Source of the DNA: Paenirhodobacter populi
Lineage (GTDB): Bacteria; Pseudomonadota; Alphaproteobacteria; Rhodobacterales; Rhodobacteraceae
Reading direction: 5' to 3'
DNA: 42,673 nucleotides
Assembly (NCBI RefSeq): GCF_004022215.1
Contig: NZ_SAUZ01000031.1
Coordinates: 1 to 42,673, forward strand
This document shows, one piece after another, positions 16,309-24,063 of the stretch. Positions within the stretch are counted from its first letter, which is position 1. Every line of letters begins with the position of its first letter. A program made the translations under genes and the position numbers. Below the pieces are notes generated by a model, which searched no databases, was not told the DNA's origin, and saw only the letters and a program-made list of their open reading frames with translations.

Positions 16309-16875
16309 GACGAAAGCTCCTGTCCGGCCCGGGCGAACTTCCCGAACAGCGCCAGGTCATGCGAGCAGATGATGTCGAGGCCGGGATCGGTGCTGGCATA
16401 AAGCTCCGCGAGTCGGGCATGGTTATTCCGACCTGCCCGAAATCGAAGGCCAGCAGCCTCGCCTGGATGCGGACAAGCAGCGGCACCGTCAGCAGGCCCG
16501 ATGCGATGTCATCAGGACCTTGACTCCGGTGAAACCGCGCCAGAGCTCATTGCCCGGGGGTGCCGGACGATCTTCGGGCCATAGGCCCATTGCCGCGAGT
16601 TGTAGCGCTGGCTCTCGGTAAAATACGGGTAGTGGATCGCGCCTTGCGCTTCGGTCGATGTCAGGTGAACCTGCACCTGCGGAAAGTCCGACAGCCCAGG
16701 GATATGGTCGATGTCGAAATGCGTTAGCATGATATAGTGGATGTCGTCCGGTCGGAAGCCAAGCCGCTCGACCTGACGGATGGCGGTCTCATTCGGATCC
16801 AGCACCGGGCGGATGACATGGCGGAACGGGCCGGATCGGCGATGTCAGCAAGGCCGAAGCCGCTGTTCACCAGCA

Positions 16876-17304
16876 CTAGGTGACCGACTCATAACTTCGC
16901 AACCAGATGCGGATTGAAGCGAGTTGGACGGAGGCGAGGAAGTTGTCGTCGCGCTTGTCGTATCGCGTGGCGACTGCTCTGAAGTGTTTGAGTTTGTTGA
17001 AGAACCGCTCGACCTCGTTGCGCTGGCGGTAGACGGAGGCGCTGAACGGGAAGGTTTTGACGCGGTTGGGCATGGCGCGGATGTTGGCCCATGCGCCCCG
17101 CTCGGCCATGGCGGCGCGCAAGGCATCGCCGTCATAGGCGCGGTCGGCGAGCAGGATGTGACCGGCCTCAATCGTTTCGAACATGTCGGCGGCCGAGCGT
17201 CCGTCATGCGCCTGGCCTTCGGTCAGCTTGAGGCGGATCGGCCGGCCTTCGGCATCGACAAGCGCATGGATCTTGGTGGTCAGGCCGCCGCGCGAGCGAC
17301 CCAT
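16876..17304 (-). CDS. IS5-family transposase, C-terminal part (orfB)
   Basis: A frame of 142 codons carries the second half of the DDE transposase. MGRSRGGLTTKIHALVDAEG opens it; the middle Asp is in HILLADRAYDGDALR and the catalytic Glu is in YRQRNEVERFFNKLKHFR. ATRYDKRDDNFLASVQLASI closes the domain. It overlaps orfA by 25 bases, so full transposase is probably made by programmed frameshifting near 17290-17304, as in other IS427-type elements. Its TAG stop uses target DNA at the insertion junction. Probably active. Confidence 0.85.
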   Translation of the reverse strand: MGRSRGGLTTKIHALVDAEGRPIRLKLTEGQAHDGRSAADMFETIEAGHILLADRAYDGDALRAAMAERGAWANIRAMPNRVKTFPFSASVYRQRNEVERFFNKLKHFRAVATRYDKRDDNFLASVQLASIRIWLRSYESVT

Positions 17305-17721
17305 GCAACGGGATCGCGCGTCTTTTTTTGACCGTTGGCGGCATGCTGATGCACCCGGATCGAGGACGAGTCGATCATCTGCACATCGCCGTCATAAGCG
17401 GCTGATACAGCTTCGAGAATGCGCGCCCAATGGCCAGCCCTGCGCCAACTGTTGAAACGGTTGACGCAGGTCGTGTGCGGACCGTAGCGCGCCGGAATGT
17501 CCGCCCAAGGCGCTCCCGTGCGAAGCCGCCAGAAGATGCCGTTCAGAACCTTGCGGTCATCGGCGCGCGCCACACCGCGTATCTTTGTCGGCAGAAGCGG
17601 CTGGATCACCGACCACTCGAAATCCGTCAGATCGAAACGCGCCATGATCACCTCCTGCCGTGTGCAGCAAGGAATCATGAACAGCCTCCGCTGGAAATCC
17701 CATTTATGGGTACGTGACTGG
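16879..17721 (-). mobile_element. complete IS5-family element (IS427-like group), about 843 bp
   Basis: The ends were placed from the target gene: removing these bases rejoins ETEDG and LVLVNSG in frame. The terminal sequences are imperfect inverted repeats; GTCACGTACCCATAA at the right end and GTGACCGACTCATAA at the left end match at most positions. The element carries two overlapping ORFs in the usual IS427 arrangement. The target was probably (C)TAG. No clean target duplication is visible, perhaps from later mutation. Confidence 0.75.
17280..17645 (-). CDS. IS5-family transposase, N-terminal part (orfA)
   Basis: A protein of 121 residues starting MARFDLTDFEWSVIQPLLP, the standard DUF4096 opening of IS5/IS427 transposases. 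The first catalytic Asp lies in VQMIDSSSIRVHQHAA. The ATG at 17645 has AGGAGGTGATC just ahead. The frame ends shortly after the point where orfB begins. Function comes from the orfA-orfB frameshift product. Confidence 0.85.
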   Translation of the reverse strand: MARFDLTDFEWSVIQPLLPTKIRGVARADDRKVLNGIFWRLRTGAPWADIPARYGPHTTCVNRFNSWRRAGHWARILEAVSAAYDGDVQMIDSSSIRVHQHAANGQKKTRDPVAWVARAAA

Positions 17722-17817
17722 CCCGTCCTCCGTCTCCAGCAGCAGCACATGATGGACCATCGGCGTGCCCGGCAGCAACCTGCCGCAGCTCAGGTGATGG
17801 ACCTGGACAGCCACGGC

Positions 17818-18063
17818 TCAGGCTGCAATCAGGAATCGCTGGCCCGGGAATTCGGGATGGGTGGCGAGATCCAGCGGCCCGGTCGCGACATTGGCGAAGG
17901 TCCCCTTGGGCAGGCCGAGCACGTGATCCACCTCCTCCATCCGTTTCACGGTGACATGTGCCGATGGCGATGCCTCGTGCAGCATGGCCGGATAGACGGT
18001 CACCCAGTTCAGGCTGGAGCGGGACAGCAGCTTCAGCTTCTCGGCCTCGGTCTTGAAGGGAGA
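17818..18063 (-). pseudogene. C-terminal remnant of an unidentified gene
   Basis: About 80 codons of protein-like sequence (PFKTEAEKLKLLSRSSLNWV to ATHPEFPGQRFLIAA) end in TGA at 17818-17820, three bases before the start of the broken metallo-beta-lactamase-fold gene. The upstream side is cut off by the IS701 fragment at 18066, so the N-terminus is lost. I do not recognise the family. The open frame continues beyond the junction to 18588, but that part is antisense transposase and unrelated sequence. Confidence 0.5.
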
Positions 18064-18065
18064 AC

Positions 18066-18400
18066 ACTCGGTCGGGGTTGCGCCACAGTATGCGTCATCC
18101 CTTTGAAAGACCGCGAATTGCCAGTCGCTGGTATTCGGTGACGCTGGCCTCAGGGGAAGCTTCGGTAGAGGTGGGGCTGCGACTGTTTCTGCCTGAAGCC
18201 TGGACGGATTACCTCGCCCGCATGGCCTGCACCCGGTGGCGCAAGAGCGGCAAATCGCCTTGAGTAAACCGGAGATTGCCATATCACCGAGATCGACCGG
18301 GTACGGGCCGCAGGCGTCCGCTTCAGCGGTCTGGCCACGGTGACGATCAGCACCGGCTACACCACGCTGTGGGGCGCTATCAATGGGTGCCGTGCTTCTT
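18066..18400 (+). mobile_element. IS701-family transposase fragment
   Basis: Plus-strand reading gives GVAPQYA, then VTLASGEASVEVGLRLFLPE with W after it. After a shift comes LSKPEIAI and a GVRFSG segment. This is the order of the middle of IS701 transposases (after the first catalytic Asp; then LPExW, then KPEIALxEIDRVRAAGVRF). Start and end are both missing and the frame is broken. A very similar fragment lies at 23850-24058 with the same starting point. Confidence 0.7.
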
Positions 18401-18684
18401 GTCCTTAAGTCGATCAGCAGTTGCACTTCCTCGATCAATTTTGTGCCATCTGTGTCGGTTCGAGCTGCACAAACTGCTCGTTCTCGCGCTGAAAATCGAA
18501 ACTTTTGCGCCGGTAAAAATCGCTCTCGACCGTGGTCAACATGCGCTTCGTCGCCTCTCTTCGGGTCTGTTCTGGCCGTAGTTGTCACGGACGAGATCGC
18601 AGTGGGTTTTCAGGGTCCTTTCCTCCGCCTTTTGGCGCGTCGGGCCGCCTGTTCGGCGCCCCGGACAACCACGAGGGAGAGGGC

Positions 18685-18714
18685 AAAATCGTGCGGTCGA
18701 AATCACACGATTTT
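18685..18714. repeat. 9-bp perfect inverted repeat
   Basis: AAAATCGTG at 18685-18693 is repeated in reverse complement at 18706-18714 around 12 bases. It lies six bases before a second palindrome, which suggests a protein-binding or hairpin cluster rather than chance. Confidence 0.6.
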
Positions 18715-18719
18715 GGAGC

Positions 18720-18740
18720 AAAAAATACAGCGTATTTTTT
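18720..18740. repeat. AT-rich hairpin, 9-bp arms and 3-base loop
   Basis: AAAAAATAC, a 3-base loop (AGC) and GTATTTTTT form a perfect hairpin, with another T following. On the plus strand the T run could act as a bidirectional terminator. The stem is almost purely A/T, which is unusual for a terminator in such a GC-rich genome. Confidence 0.6.
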
Positions 18741-19165
18741 TCTCGCCTGCCAAGCTTACCTTAAGTGCCTCCGCGACACGGAAAAAAAGTAGTAGATTGT
18801 GCCTCCGCGACTCGAGTCAGAAACACACTTCTTCAACGATCCTTTTGGAGCGTTGGAGCGGAGATCAAATCCGGTCAGACTGCCAGACCGGTGGTTGGCA
18901 GGGCCGTCGAAGAAGGGGCGAAACGCGCAGATTTCTCGCCGTTGCGAGCCTGAATTATGCTAATTCCGCAAAATCTCCCGGAGCGGGCCGCCTGATGCCC
19001 TCTAGGGTCTGGTGCACTACTGCCCTAGCGGGCATACCTCCAAAGCCGCCTGATCGGGCCTCTCCGTGGCTCCTTGCGCGTGATATCCCCCATACAATCC
19101 CCCTCCTGACTTCATCTACTCATTTCCTGTCGGGGCGACTAAGGGGTTGTCAGGCGTCTCCCTCT

Positions 19166-19222
19166 GGGCCATCTTGGGCCATCTTGGGCCATCTTGGGCC
19201 ATCTTGGGCCATCTTGGGCCAT
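19166..19222. repeat. 10-bp tandem repeat, 5.7 copies
   Basis: Five exact units of GGGCCATCTT are followed by a partial GGGCCAT, without a single mismatch. Units of one helical turn are typical of iterons or arrays bound by one protein on one DNA face, but a simple slippage repeat would look the same. No coding frame makes sense of it. Confidence 0.85.
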
Positions 19223-19586
19223 GAGCCGGTCTCCCAAGTATGCAGGTAACCGCTTCAGATGTTGCTTGGTGGCTGTCCTGAAAATGGCCACTCATTACCG
19301 ACGCCGCATTTCCCTATGTGAATGGCTGATGGCTGGACTGTTGGGCTGATGTGTTTCATCTTTGGTTTGCATGCCGCACCAGTTTCGCTTGGTCAGTCGC
19401 AGGGAAACCATGCCACCAACCCCACCCGCGGACATCACGAACATTGCGTCGGGTAACTTTGCTGTGCTGTGTGCAGCATGCCTTCCAGGACGGCCATCCC
19501 AGGCGGGTTGCCGGATATGTTGGGCACCTGGCCGAGCGTGGCCCCACCCTGGCTTTTCGGTCGGCTCCGCCCGGCCAAACCGCGTG

Positions 19587-20630
19587 TCATCTCTCCCAGT
19601 AACTCGAAAAGTAACCCTCCGCCCGGCCAAGCGCATGGTTTTCCCGGAACCATTGTTTCGCTTCCCGCACAAGCGCCTGTTCGGCCGCGATCCAGACGAA
19701 ACGTGACTGGCCGACGGCGGGCAGGTCGGCGGTGCGCAGTCCTTCGGCGAGTGTTACCGTCCCGCCGCGCGTGAACCAGCGCAGGGTGATGCCTGGGGGA
19801 ATGGTGGCGGGGTTGATCGCGACAGTATCCGCCGGATCGCCGACTTCGATCATGGCCACACCGCGGCGTCCGGGCGCAGATGTTTCCAGAATGCGGCGGA
19901 TCGCGGGCAGGGCCGTCTCATCCCCCCCGAGCAGAATAAAATCTCCGGGCGGGAAGTCGCCGCCGCCCGGCCCCATGACGGCCACGATGTCGCCGGGACG
20001 GGCGTGTCTGGCCCATTCCGGTGTCGGGCCGTCCTCGTGCATATAGACATCAAAGACGATCCTCTGCCTATCGAGATCGAGACTGACGAAGGTATAACCG
20101 GCCCGGTGCGGCGTGCCCGGCCCTTCGGGCCAACGTGTCCGGCCTCGTTCATCGAGCACAGGCCAAAGCGGCACCTCGCCTTCAGGTGGCAGAAGAAGCG
20201 AAAAGTGCATACCACCTGTCGACAGTGCCCCGATCCCCTCGACGTCGAGCTCGACGCGCAGGAAACTTGCCGCGAAAGGCACCACCGACACGACATGCGC
20301 AAGATGGAAATTCGGCGGCGCGCCCGGAGCGGGAGTGGAACCGGACCAGATCATTGTCGCTGTGCAGTCAGGCAGGACATGGTCGAGCAGGAACATCGCT
20401 CCCTCGCGCGCCTGATGCAGATGCGCCGCGTTGGCCGCCGTGATCTCAAGCGTGAAGCCCTCGGGGCAGGTGGTCAGCGTCAGCTCGGCACCGGGCCAGG
20501 TCAGCTCAAGCCGCTCTTCCGTGCGGGACATCTGCGTGCCGTATTCCAGCAGATGCCGTTCCAGATGCACAAGAAGATCGGCTGGCGGGGAACCGGTATA
20601 GCGACCAGAAGATCGTTCAGGATAGAGCAT
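19587..20630 (-). CDS. siderophore-interacting protein (FAD-binding ferric-siderophore reductase, SIP type)
   Basis: A 347-residue protein. The C-terminal two-thirds has the SIP/FAD-reductase pattern. RAGYTFVSLDLDRQRIVFDV lies in the FAD-binding barrel, HARPGDIVAVMGPGGGDFPPG is the flavin phosphate loop, FILLGGDETALPAIRRILE begins the NAD(P)H domain, and the final helix has the EGYFSSYW signature of ViuB/YqjH proteins. The N-terminal about 110 residues include a DUF2218-like segment (TCPEGFTLEITAANAAHLHQ). Such enzymes reduce iron released from siderophores in the cytoplasm. It lies 14 bases after the ABC ATPase on the same strand, completing an iron-uptake operon whose upstream genes are lost. 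Confidence 0.88.
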   Translation of the reverse strand: MLYPERSSGRYTGSPPADLLVHLERHLLEYGTQMSRTEERLELTWPGAELTLTTCPEGFTLEITAANAAHLHQAREGAMFLLDHVLPDCTATMIWSGSTPAPGAPPNFHLAHVVSVVPFAASFLRVELDVEGIGALSTGGMHFSLLLPPEGEVPLWPVLDERGRTRWPEGPGTPHRAGYTFVSLDLDRQRIVFDVYMHEDGPTPEWARHARPGDIVAVMGPGGGDFPPGDFILLGGDETALPAIRRILETSAPGRRGVAMIEVGDPADTVAINPATIPPGITLRWFTRGGTVTLAEGLRTADLPAVGQSRFVWIAAEQALVREAKQWFRENHALGRAEGYFSSYWER

Positions 20631-20644
20631 GGCGACCTCGGCAG

Positions 20645-21415
20645 TTAAAGGGGGAAAACCATTGGTGCACCGGACACCGGATCGGGGTGAATTTCGGCCT
20701 TCAACCCAAAGGCGCGACCGAGATTGGGCGCGGTCAGCACCGTATCGGGCGACCCTTCGGCCACCAGACCGCCGGAGCCGAGCAACACCAGCCGGTCCGA
20801 AAATCGCGCGGCAAGGTTCAGGTCGTGCAACACGCTGATGACGCTCAACCCAGTTTGCCTGTTGCGTTCACGCAGGAGCCGCAGCACCTCGATTTGATGC
20901 GTCAGATCAAGGAAGGTGGTCGGCTCGTCCAGCAGCAGCAGGGAGGTGTCCTGCGCCAGCACCAGCGCGATCCAGGCGCGCTGCCGCTGACCGCCCGAAA
21001 GTTCCTCGATCGGGCGCGTGGCTTCGGTGCTCAGCCTCACCACCTCGATCGCCTCGGCGCAGGCGATGCGGTCGGCGGCGCTCCAAGGACTGAGCAGGCC
21101 GCGCCACGGCAGCCGCCCGCGCCGGACCAGATCGGCAACCGTGATGCCCTCAGGCGCAAGAGGCGATTGCGGCAGGATGGCCATCCGCCGCGCCACCGCC
21201 CGACTGTTCAGCGCGAAAAGATCGTCGCCATCCAGCGTCACGCGACCCGCCTCGGGTCGCAAAAGACGGCCGAGCGCACGCAGCAGCGTGGACTTGCCGC
21301 AGCCATTCGGGCCGAGGATCGTCACCATCTCTCCGCCGGGAAAGGACAGGTCCAGCCCCTCGATCACCCGCCGCCCGTCATATCCAAGCGTCAGCCCCTC
21401 TGCGCGTAACGTCAT
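20645..21415 (-). CDS. ferric-siderophore ABC transporter ATP-binding protein (FecE/FepC type)
   Basis: A 256-residue ATPase with all the motifs: Walker A GPNGCGKST, Q-loop in AILPQSPLAPEG, signature LSGGQRQRA, Walker B LLLLDEPT and switch His in VLHDLNLAARFSDRL. The Q-loop region with ITVADLVRRGRLPWRG is diagnostic for the iron-siderophore/cobalamin subfamily. The start at 21415 overlaps the stop of the truncated permease as ATGA, so the two were translationally coupled. Since the permease has lost its N-terminal part, this subunit is probably an orphan here unless a partner is encoded elsewhere. Confidence 0.9.
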   Translation of the reverse strand: MTLRAEGLTLGYDGRRVIEGLDLSFPGGEMVTILGPNGCGKSTLLRALGRLLRPEAGRVTLDGDDLFALNSRAVARRMAILPQSPLAPEGITVADLVRRGRLPWRGLLSPWSAADRIACAEAIEVVRLSTEATRPIEELSGGQRQRAWIALVLAQDTSLLLLDEPTTFLDLTHQIEVLRLLRERNRQTGLSVISVLHDLNLAARFSDRLVLLGSGGLVAEGSPDTVLTAPNLGRAFGLKAEIHPDPVSGAPMVFPL

Positions 21416-21827
21416 AGCGTGCCTTTCTTCATCTCGCGCGACAGGCGGGCCAGCAGGTAGGGCGCACCCAACAAGCCGGTCATCACCCCGGCCGGCAGCT
21501 GTATTCCCGGCACGGCCGACCGCGCCGCGACATCGGCAAATGTCAGGATCGCTGCGCCCGCCGCCCCGGCGGCGATCAGCCGTCCGGGCAGGCCGCGCGC
21601 CTGCGTCAGTGAAACCGCGACCGGCAACGCCATCAACGCGACGAATGGCACCGGCCCAGCCACGGCTACGCCGGTTGCAGCCAGCAACACCGCCGTCGCC
21701 GCGATCCACCGCCGCGCCGCGCCCACGTGCAGCCCAAGCCCCGCCGCCATATCCGCGCCCAGTTCGATCGCGCCGAGCCTGCGCAGCTGCACCAGCGCCA
21801 GCACCGTCAGAACCGCGCCGATCCCCC
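21412..21827 (-). pseudogene. FecCD-family siderophore permease, C-terminal fragment
   Basis: Only the last about 139 codons survive, from about GIGAVLTVLALVQLRRLGA to the stop at 21412. The ELGADMAAGLGLHVGAAR motif, the helix with GPVPFVALMALP and the ending PAGVMTGLLGAPYLLARLSR are hallmarks of FecCD/BtuC permeases (the last motif reads GxxTGLxGxPxFxxLL in relatives). The upstream half is replaced by an IS5 fragment starting at about 21828 on the other strand. Without helices 1-6 it cannot form a channel. Confidence 0.85.
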
Positions 21828-22434
21828 AACCGTTGGAAACGGTGGAGCGACAAGGGCATCTTTGCGCGGATGATGGACGGACTGGCCTCCGAGGCCACCG
21901 CTCCGAAGACGGTGATGATCGACGCGACCTACCTGAAGGCGCACCGCACGGCGACCAGCCTGCGGTCGAAAAAGGGGGCTCCGGCGACCAAAGGGGCCGT
22001 TTGATCGGCCGAACCAAGGGCGGCATGAACACCAAACTGCATGCGGTCACCGATACCGAGGGCCGTCCGATCCGGTTCTTCATGACCGCCGGTCAGGTCA
22101 GCGACGACACCGGCGCAGCAGCGCTGCTTGGCAGCCTGCCTTCGGCCGAATGGCTGCTCGCAGATCGCGGCTATGATGCCGACTGGCTCAGGGATGCCTT
22201 GAAGGACAAGGGGATAAAACCCTGCATCCCGGGCCGAAAGTCGCGCGGCAAACCCCTCAAATACGACAAGCGTCGATACAAGCGCCGCAACCGCATCGAG
22301 ATCATGTTCGGCAGGCTCAAGGACTGGCGACGCGTTGCAACCCGTTACGACAGATCACCCGTCGTCTTCCTCTCCGCGATCATCCTCGCCGCAACCATCT
22401 TGTTCTGGCTGTGAAATTCAATGAGATGCCGTAA
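21828..22434 (+). mobile_element. IS5-family (IS427-like) 3' fragment
   Basis: The transposase begins in mid-domain. NRWKRWSDKGIFARMMDG and DATYLKAHRTATSL are in one frame (orfA). After an A5G5 run at about 21972-21981 the second frame reads LIGRTKGGMNTKLHAVTDTE, WLLADRGYDADWLRDALKDK and RRNRIEIMFGRLKDWRRVA to a stop at 22414. All catalytic residues (Asp, Asp, Glu) are present, but about the first 65 codons and the 5' end are missing. The 3' end, TGAAATTCAATGAGATGC, resembles the terminal sequence of the copies at 858 and 34978. The loss of both the IS 5' end and the permease 5' end at one point suggests an IS-adjacent deletion. Confidence 0.8.
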
Positions 22435-22526
22435 CGGGGCCTGCGTCGCGACCCGCCCGTTACCGTTGCAAGATTGAGGGCAAGCTGGCGCCATTCCCGT
22501 ATCGGATCCACATAGAGGACTGCGGG
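22415..22526 (+). other. non-coding 5' region of the IS110 element, possible bridge-RNA/left-end sequence
   Basis: About 110 bases between the IS5 end and the IS110 transposase ATG. It contains GGATCCACATAG at 22504-22515, ending 11 bases before the ATG. The same 12-mer stands at 42612-42623, ending 10 bases before the other IS110 ATG, so it belongs to the element. IS110-type elements encode a guide (bridge) RNA in such non-coding ends; whether one is here was not tested. Confidence 0.4.
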
Positions 22527-23603
22527 ATGAAGCTGTTTGTCGGGCTGGATGTGTCGCTGGAGAAGACCGCGATCTGCGTGATCAGCGAGCATGGGAAGAT
22601 CGTGAAGGAGGCGCAGGTGGCCAGCGAGCCCGAAGCGCTGTCGTGCTGGATCTGCGACCAGGACGGCGCAATTGCCGCCGTCGGGCTTGAGGCCGGCCCC
22701 TTGTCGCAGTGGCTGCATCGCGGGTTGTCAGATGCGGGACTACCTGTCGTTCTGATGAAAACCAGACAGGTAAAAGGCGCCCTGAAGGCCATGCCGATCA
22801 AGACGGACCGGCGGGATGCAGAGGGTATTGCACGTCTGCTTCATCTTGGTTGGTTCCGACCCGTTCATTGCAAATCGGTGTCTGCACAGGAGGTTAGAGC
22901 GGTGCTCAGCGCTCGTAAGGCTGTGCAACAAGGGTTTATCACGCTGGAAATGTCACTGCGCGGGCTGCTGCGGAACTTCGGGCTCAAGGTTGGCACCATA
23001 TCCCGTGGCAGGTTCGAACAGCGTATCCGCGAACTGGCGGCGGGCAACCCGATGCTGGAAGCGGCAACCGAACCCATGCTTCGCGCGCGCTCGGCGCTGC
23101 GGCGAGAGTTGGCAGGTCTTGAACGCAATGTCCGTCAACTCTCCCAGGAGGATCCGGTCTGTCGTCGGCTGATGTCGATGCCCGGGATCGGCGCCGTCGT
23201 GGCGTTGACCTATCGATCTGCTGTCGATGATCCCGCCCGCTTCACATCCTCGAAGAAGGTCGGACCGTGGGTCGGCCTGATGCCGTCTCGCAACCAGTCG
23301 GGCGAGCGCGACGTCTTGGGAGGGATCACCAAGGCAGGCGACGTCAACCTTCGACGCGCGCTGTGCCAGGCGGCAACCGTCATGATGTATGAGGAGGGTC
23401 AGAAAACAGTCCGGGGGACTGTTTTCCCGACGATTGGTGGACGGGCGAGCTGGCTGCGAACCTGGGCGGCAAAACTTGCGCGCCGTCGTGGTGCCAAGCG
23501 CGCGATGGTTGGGCTGGCCCGCCGCATCGCCGTGATCCTGCACCGGATGTGGAAGGATGACAGCGACTTCCGTTTTGACATTCCCGTGCTTCATGCCGGC
23601 TGA
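22527..23603 (+). CDS. IS110-family transposase (bridge-RNA-guided recombinase type)
   Basis: A full-length protein of 358 residues. The N-terminal RuvC-like DEDD domain opens with FVGLDVSLEKTAICVIS (Asp8), then GLEAGPLSQWLHRGL and KTDRRDAEGIARLLHLGW. The C-terminal Transposase_20 domain reads LMSMPGIGAVVALTYRSAVD, then RNQSGERDVLGGITKAGD with the conserved serine, and a KLARRRGAKRAMVGLARRIA tail. The ATG has GAGGACTGCGGG ahead. A 25-bp palindrome at 23402-23426 adds residues around QKTVRGTVFPTIG in frame, at a place where relatives have none. Apart from that insertion it looks intact and possibly mobile. Confidence 0.9.
   Translation: MKLFVGLDVSLEKTAICVISEHGKIVKEAQVASEPEALSCWICDQDGAIAAVGLEAGPLSQWLHRGLSDAGLPVVLMKTRQVKGALKAMPIKTDRRDAEGIARLLHLGWFRPVHCKSVSAQEVRAVLSARKAVQQGFITLEMSLRGLLRNFGLKVGTISRGRFEQRIRELAAGNPMLEAATEPMLRARSALRRELAGLERNVRQLSQEDPVCRRLMSMPGIGAVVALTYRSAVDDPARFTSSKKVGPWVGLMPSRNQSGERDVLGGITKAGDVNLRRALCQAATVMMYEEGQKTVRGTVFPTIGGRASWLRTWAAKLARRRGAKRAMVGLARRIAVILHRMWKDDSDFRFDIPVLHAG
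23402..23426. repeat. REP-like palindrome inside the IS110 transposase gene
   Basis: GAAAACAGTCC (23402-23412), GGG, then GGACTGTTTTC (23416-23426) form a perfect 11-bp stem with a 3-base loop. The palindrome and its flanks look like an insertion of about 45 bases that keeps the reading frame. The antisense reading contains ENSPPDCF, a string I associate with spurious proteins in Rhodobacteraceae, suggesting a dispersed palindromic repeat family. Confidence 0.65.
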
Positions 23604-23849
23604 AGACACAGTTTCCAGACTGCTGCCTGCCTGATCGCGGGCCTTCGAGGTCCCCACGGGACGCGGTTCCGGTGATGCCGTGCTCAGGACTGATGCCGAT
23701 CGTATCGAGCAAGCCAATGAGATGGGCACATCGGAATTGCATTGAACCAGCATCATGTTGGCAGCCACAGCGCTGACCACGGACCGAAGCATGCACCCGG
23801 GTCGATCTCCGGCGAAGGCTGCCGAACAGGGAAGCAGATCACTTTCTCA
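23604..23849. other. IS110 3' non-coding end and unassigned sequence
   Basis: About 245 bases between the IS110 stop and the IS701 scar. The first 100-150 bases probably form the right end of the IS110 element. The boundary could not be placed because IS110 elements lack clear inverted repeats or duplications. No gene is visible. Confidence 0.35.
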
Positions 23850-24058
23850 AAGAACAAGGCCGCCCGCTCCGGCGGCACATCCCGTATACGCAAAACCGCT
23901 TGACTGGGACGACCCCGTTACCGAAGTCCTGACCCTAAGCTTCGGGCAGAAGCAGCCGCAGCCCCACCATCTTCCCCTGAGATTAGCCTCACCGAGACCA
24001 GCGACTGGCAATTCGCGGTCATTCCAAGCAATGAGGCATACTGCGGCGCAACCCCGAT
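23850..24058 (-). mobile_element. second IS701-family transposase fragment
   Basis: The minus strand reads GVAPQYASLLGMTANCQSLV, then SVRLISGE and, after a shift, VGLRLLLPEA, and further debris similar to the downstream part. It matches the fragment at 18066 closely at DNA level and begins at the same base (TCGGGGTTGCGCC), immediately after the acoR stop codon. Several frameshifts show it is dead. Confidence 0.7.
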
Positions 24059-24063
24059 ACATT

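Larger units (their letters stand above)
16305..17814 (-). pseudogene. metallo-beta-lactamase-fold hydrolase, interrupted by an IS and frameshifted
   Basis: The gene can be pieced together. The N-terminus from a GTG at 17812-17814 reads VHHLSCGRLLPG then HHVLLLETEDG. The IS at 16879-17721 follows. Then comes LVLVNSGFGLADIADP, and after a missing base near 16834 LDPNETAIRQVERLGF and the metal motif LTHFDIDHIPGL at about 16710-16735. Two further shifts lie near 16560 and 16520. The C-terminus reads PGLDIICSHDLALFG, ending at TGA 16305-16307. Quorum-quenching lactonases and related hydrolases share this plan. The metal motif has Asp where many relatives have His (HxDxDH), a variant seen in parts of the family. 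Several independent lesions mean it is non-functional. Confidence 0.75.
18401..19586. other. long gene-free stretch with palindromes and short repeats
   Basis: Nearly 1.2 kb without a convincing gene. It contains two AT-rich perfect palindromes (18685-18714 and 18720-18740), a 13-bp direct repeat GTGCCTCCGCGAC at 18765-18777 and 18799-18811, and a 10-bp tandem repeat at 19166-19222. Base composition in 18680-18800 is clearly more AT-rich than the neighbourhood. Small frames on the minus strand (for example 18412-18543, beginning MLTTVESDFYRRKSFDFQRE) look protein-like but match nothing I know. The mix would suit a plasmid replication or partition fragment, but no rep or par gene is present. 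Confidence 0.4.

Noticed and set aside
19166-19222. CRISPR array
   Set aside because: Units are 10 bp with no spacers and no cas genes are present; this is a simple tandem repeat.
18383-19249. 288-codon frame over the repeat-rich gene-free stretch
   Set aside because: Runs through an IS701 scar, AT-rich palindromes and the 10-bp repeats; composition resembles translated non-coding DNA.
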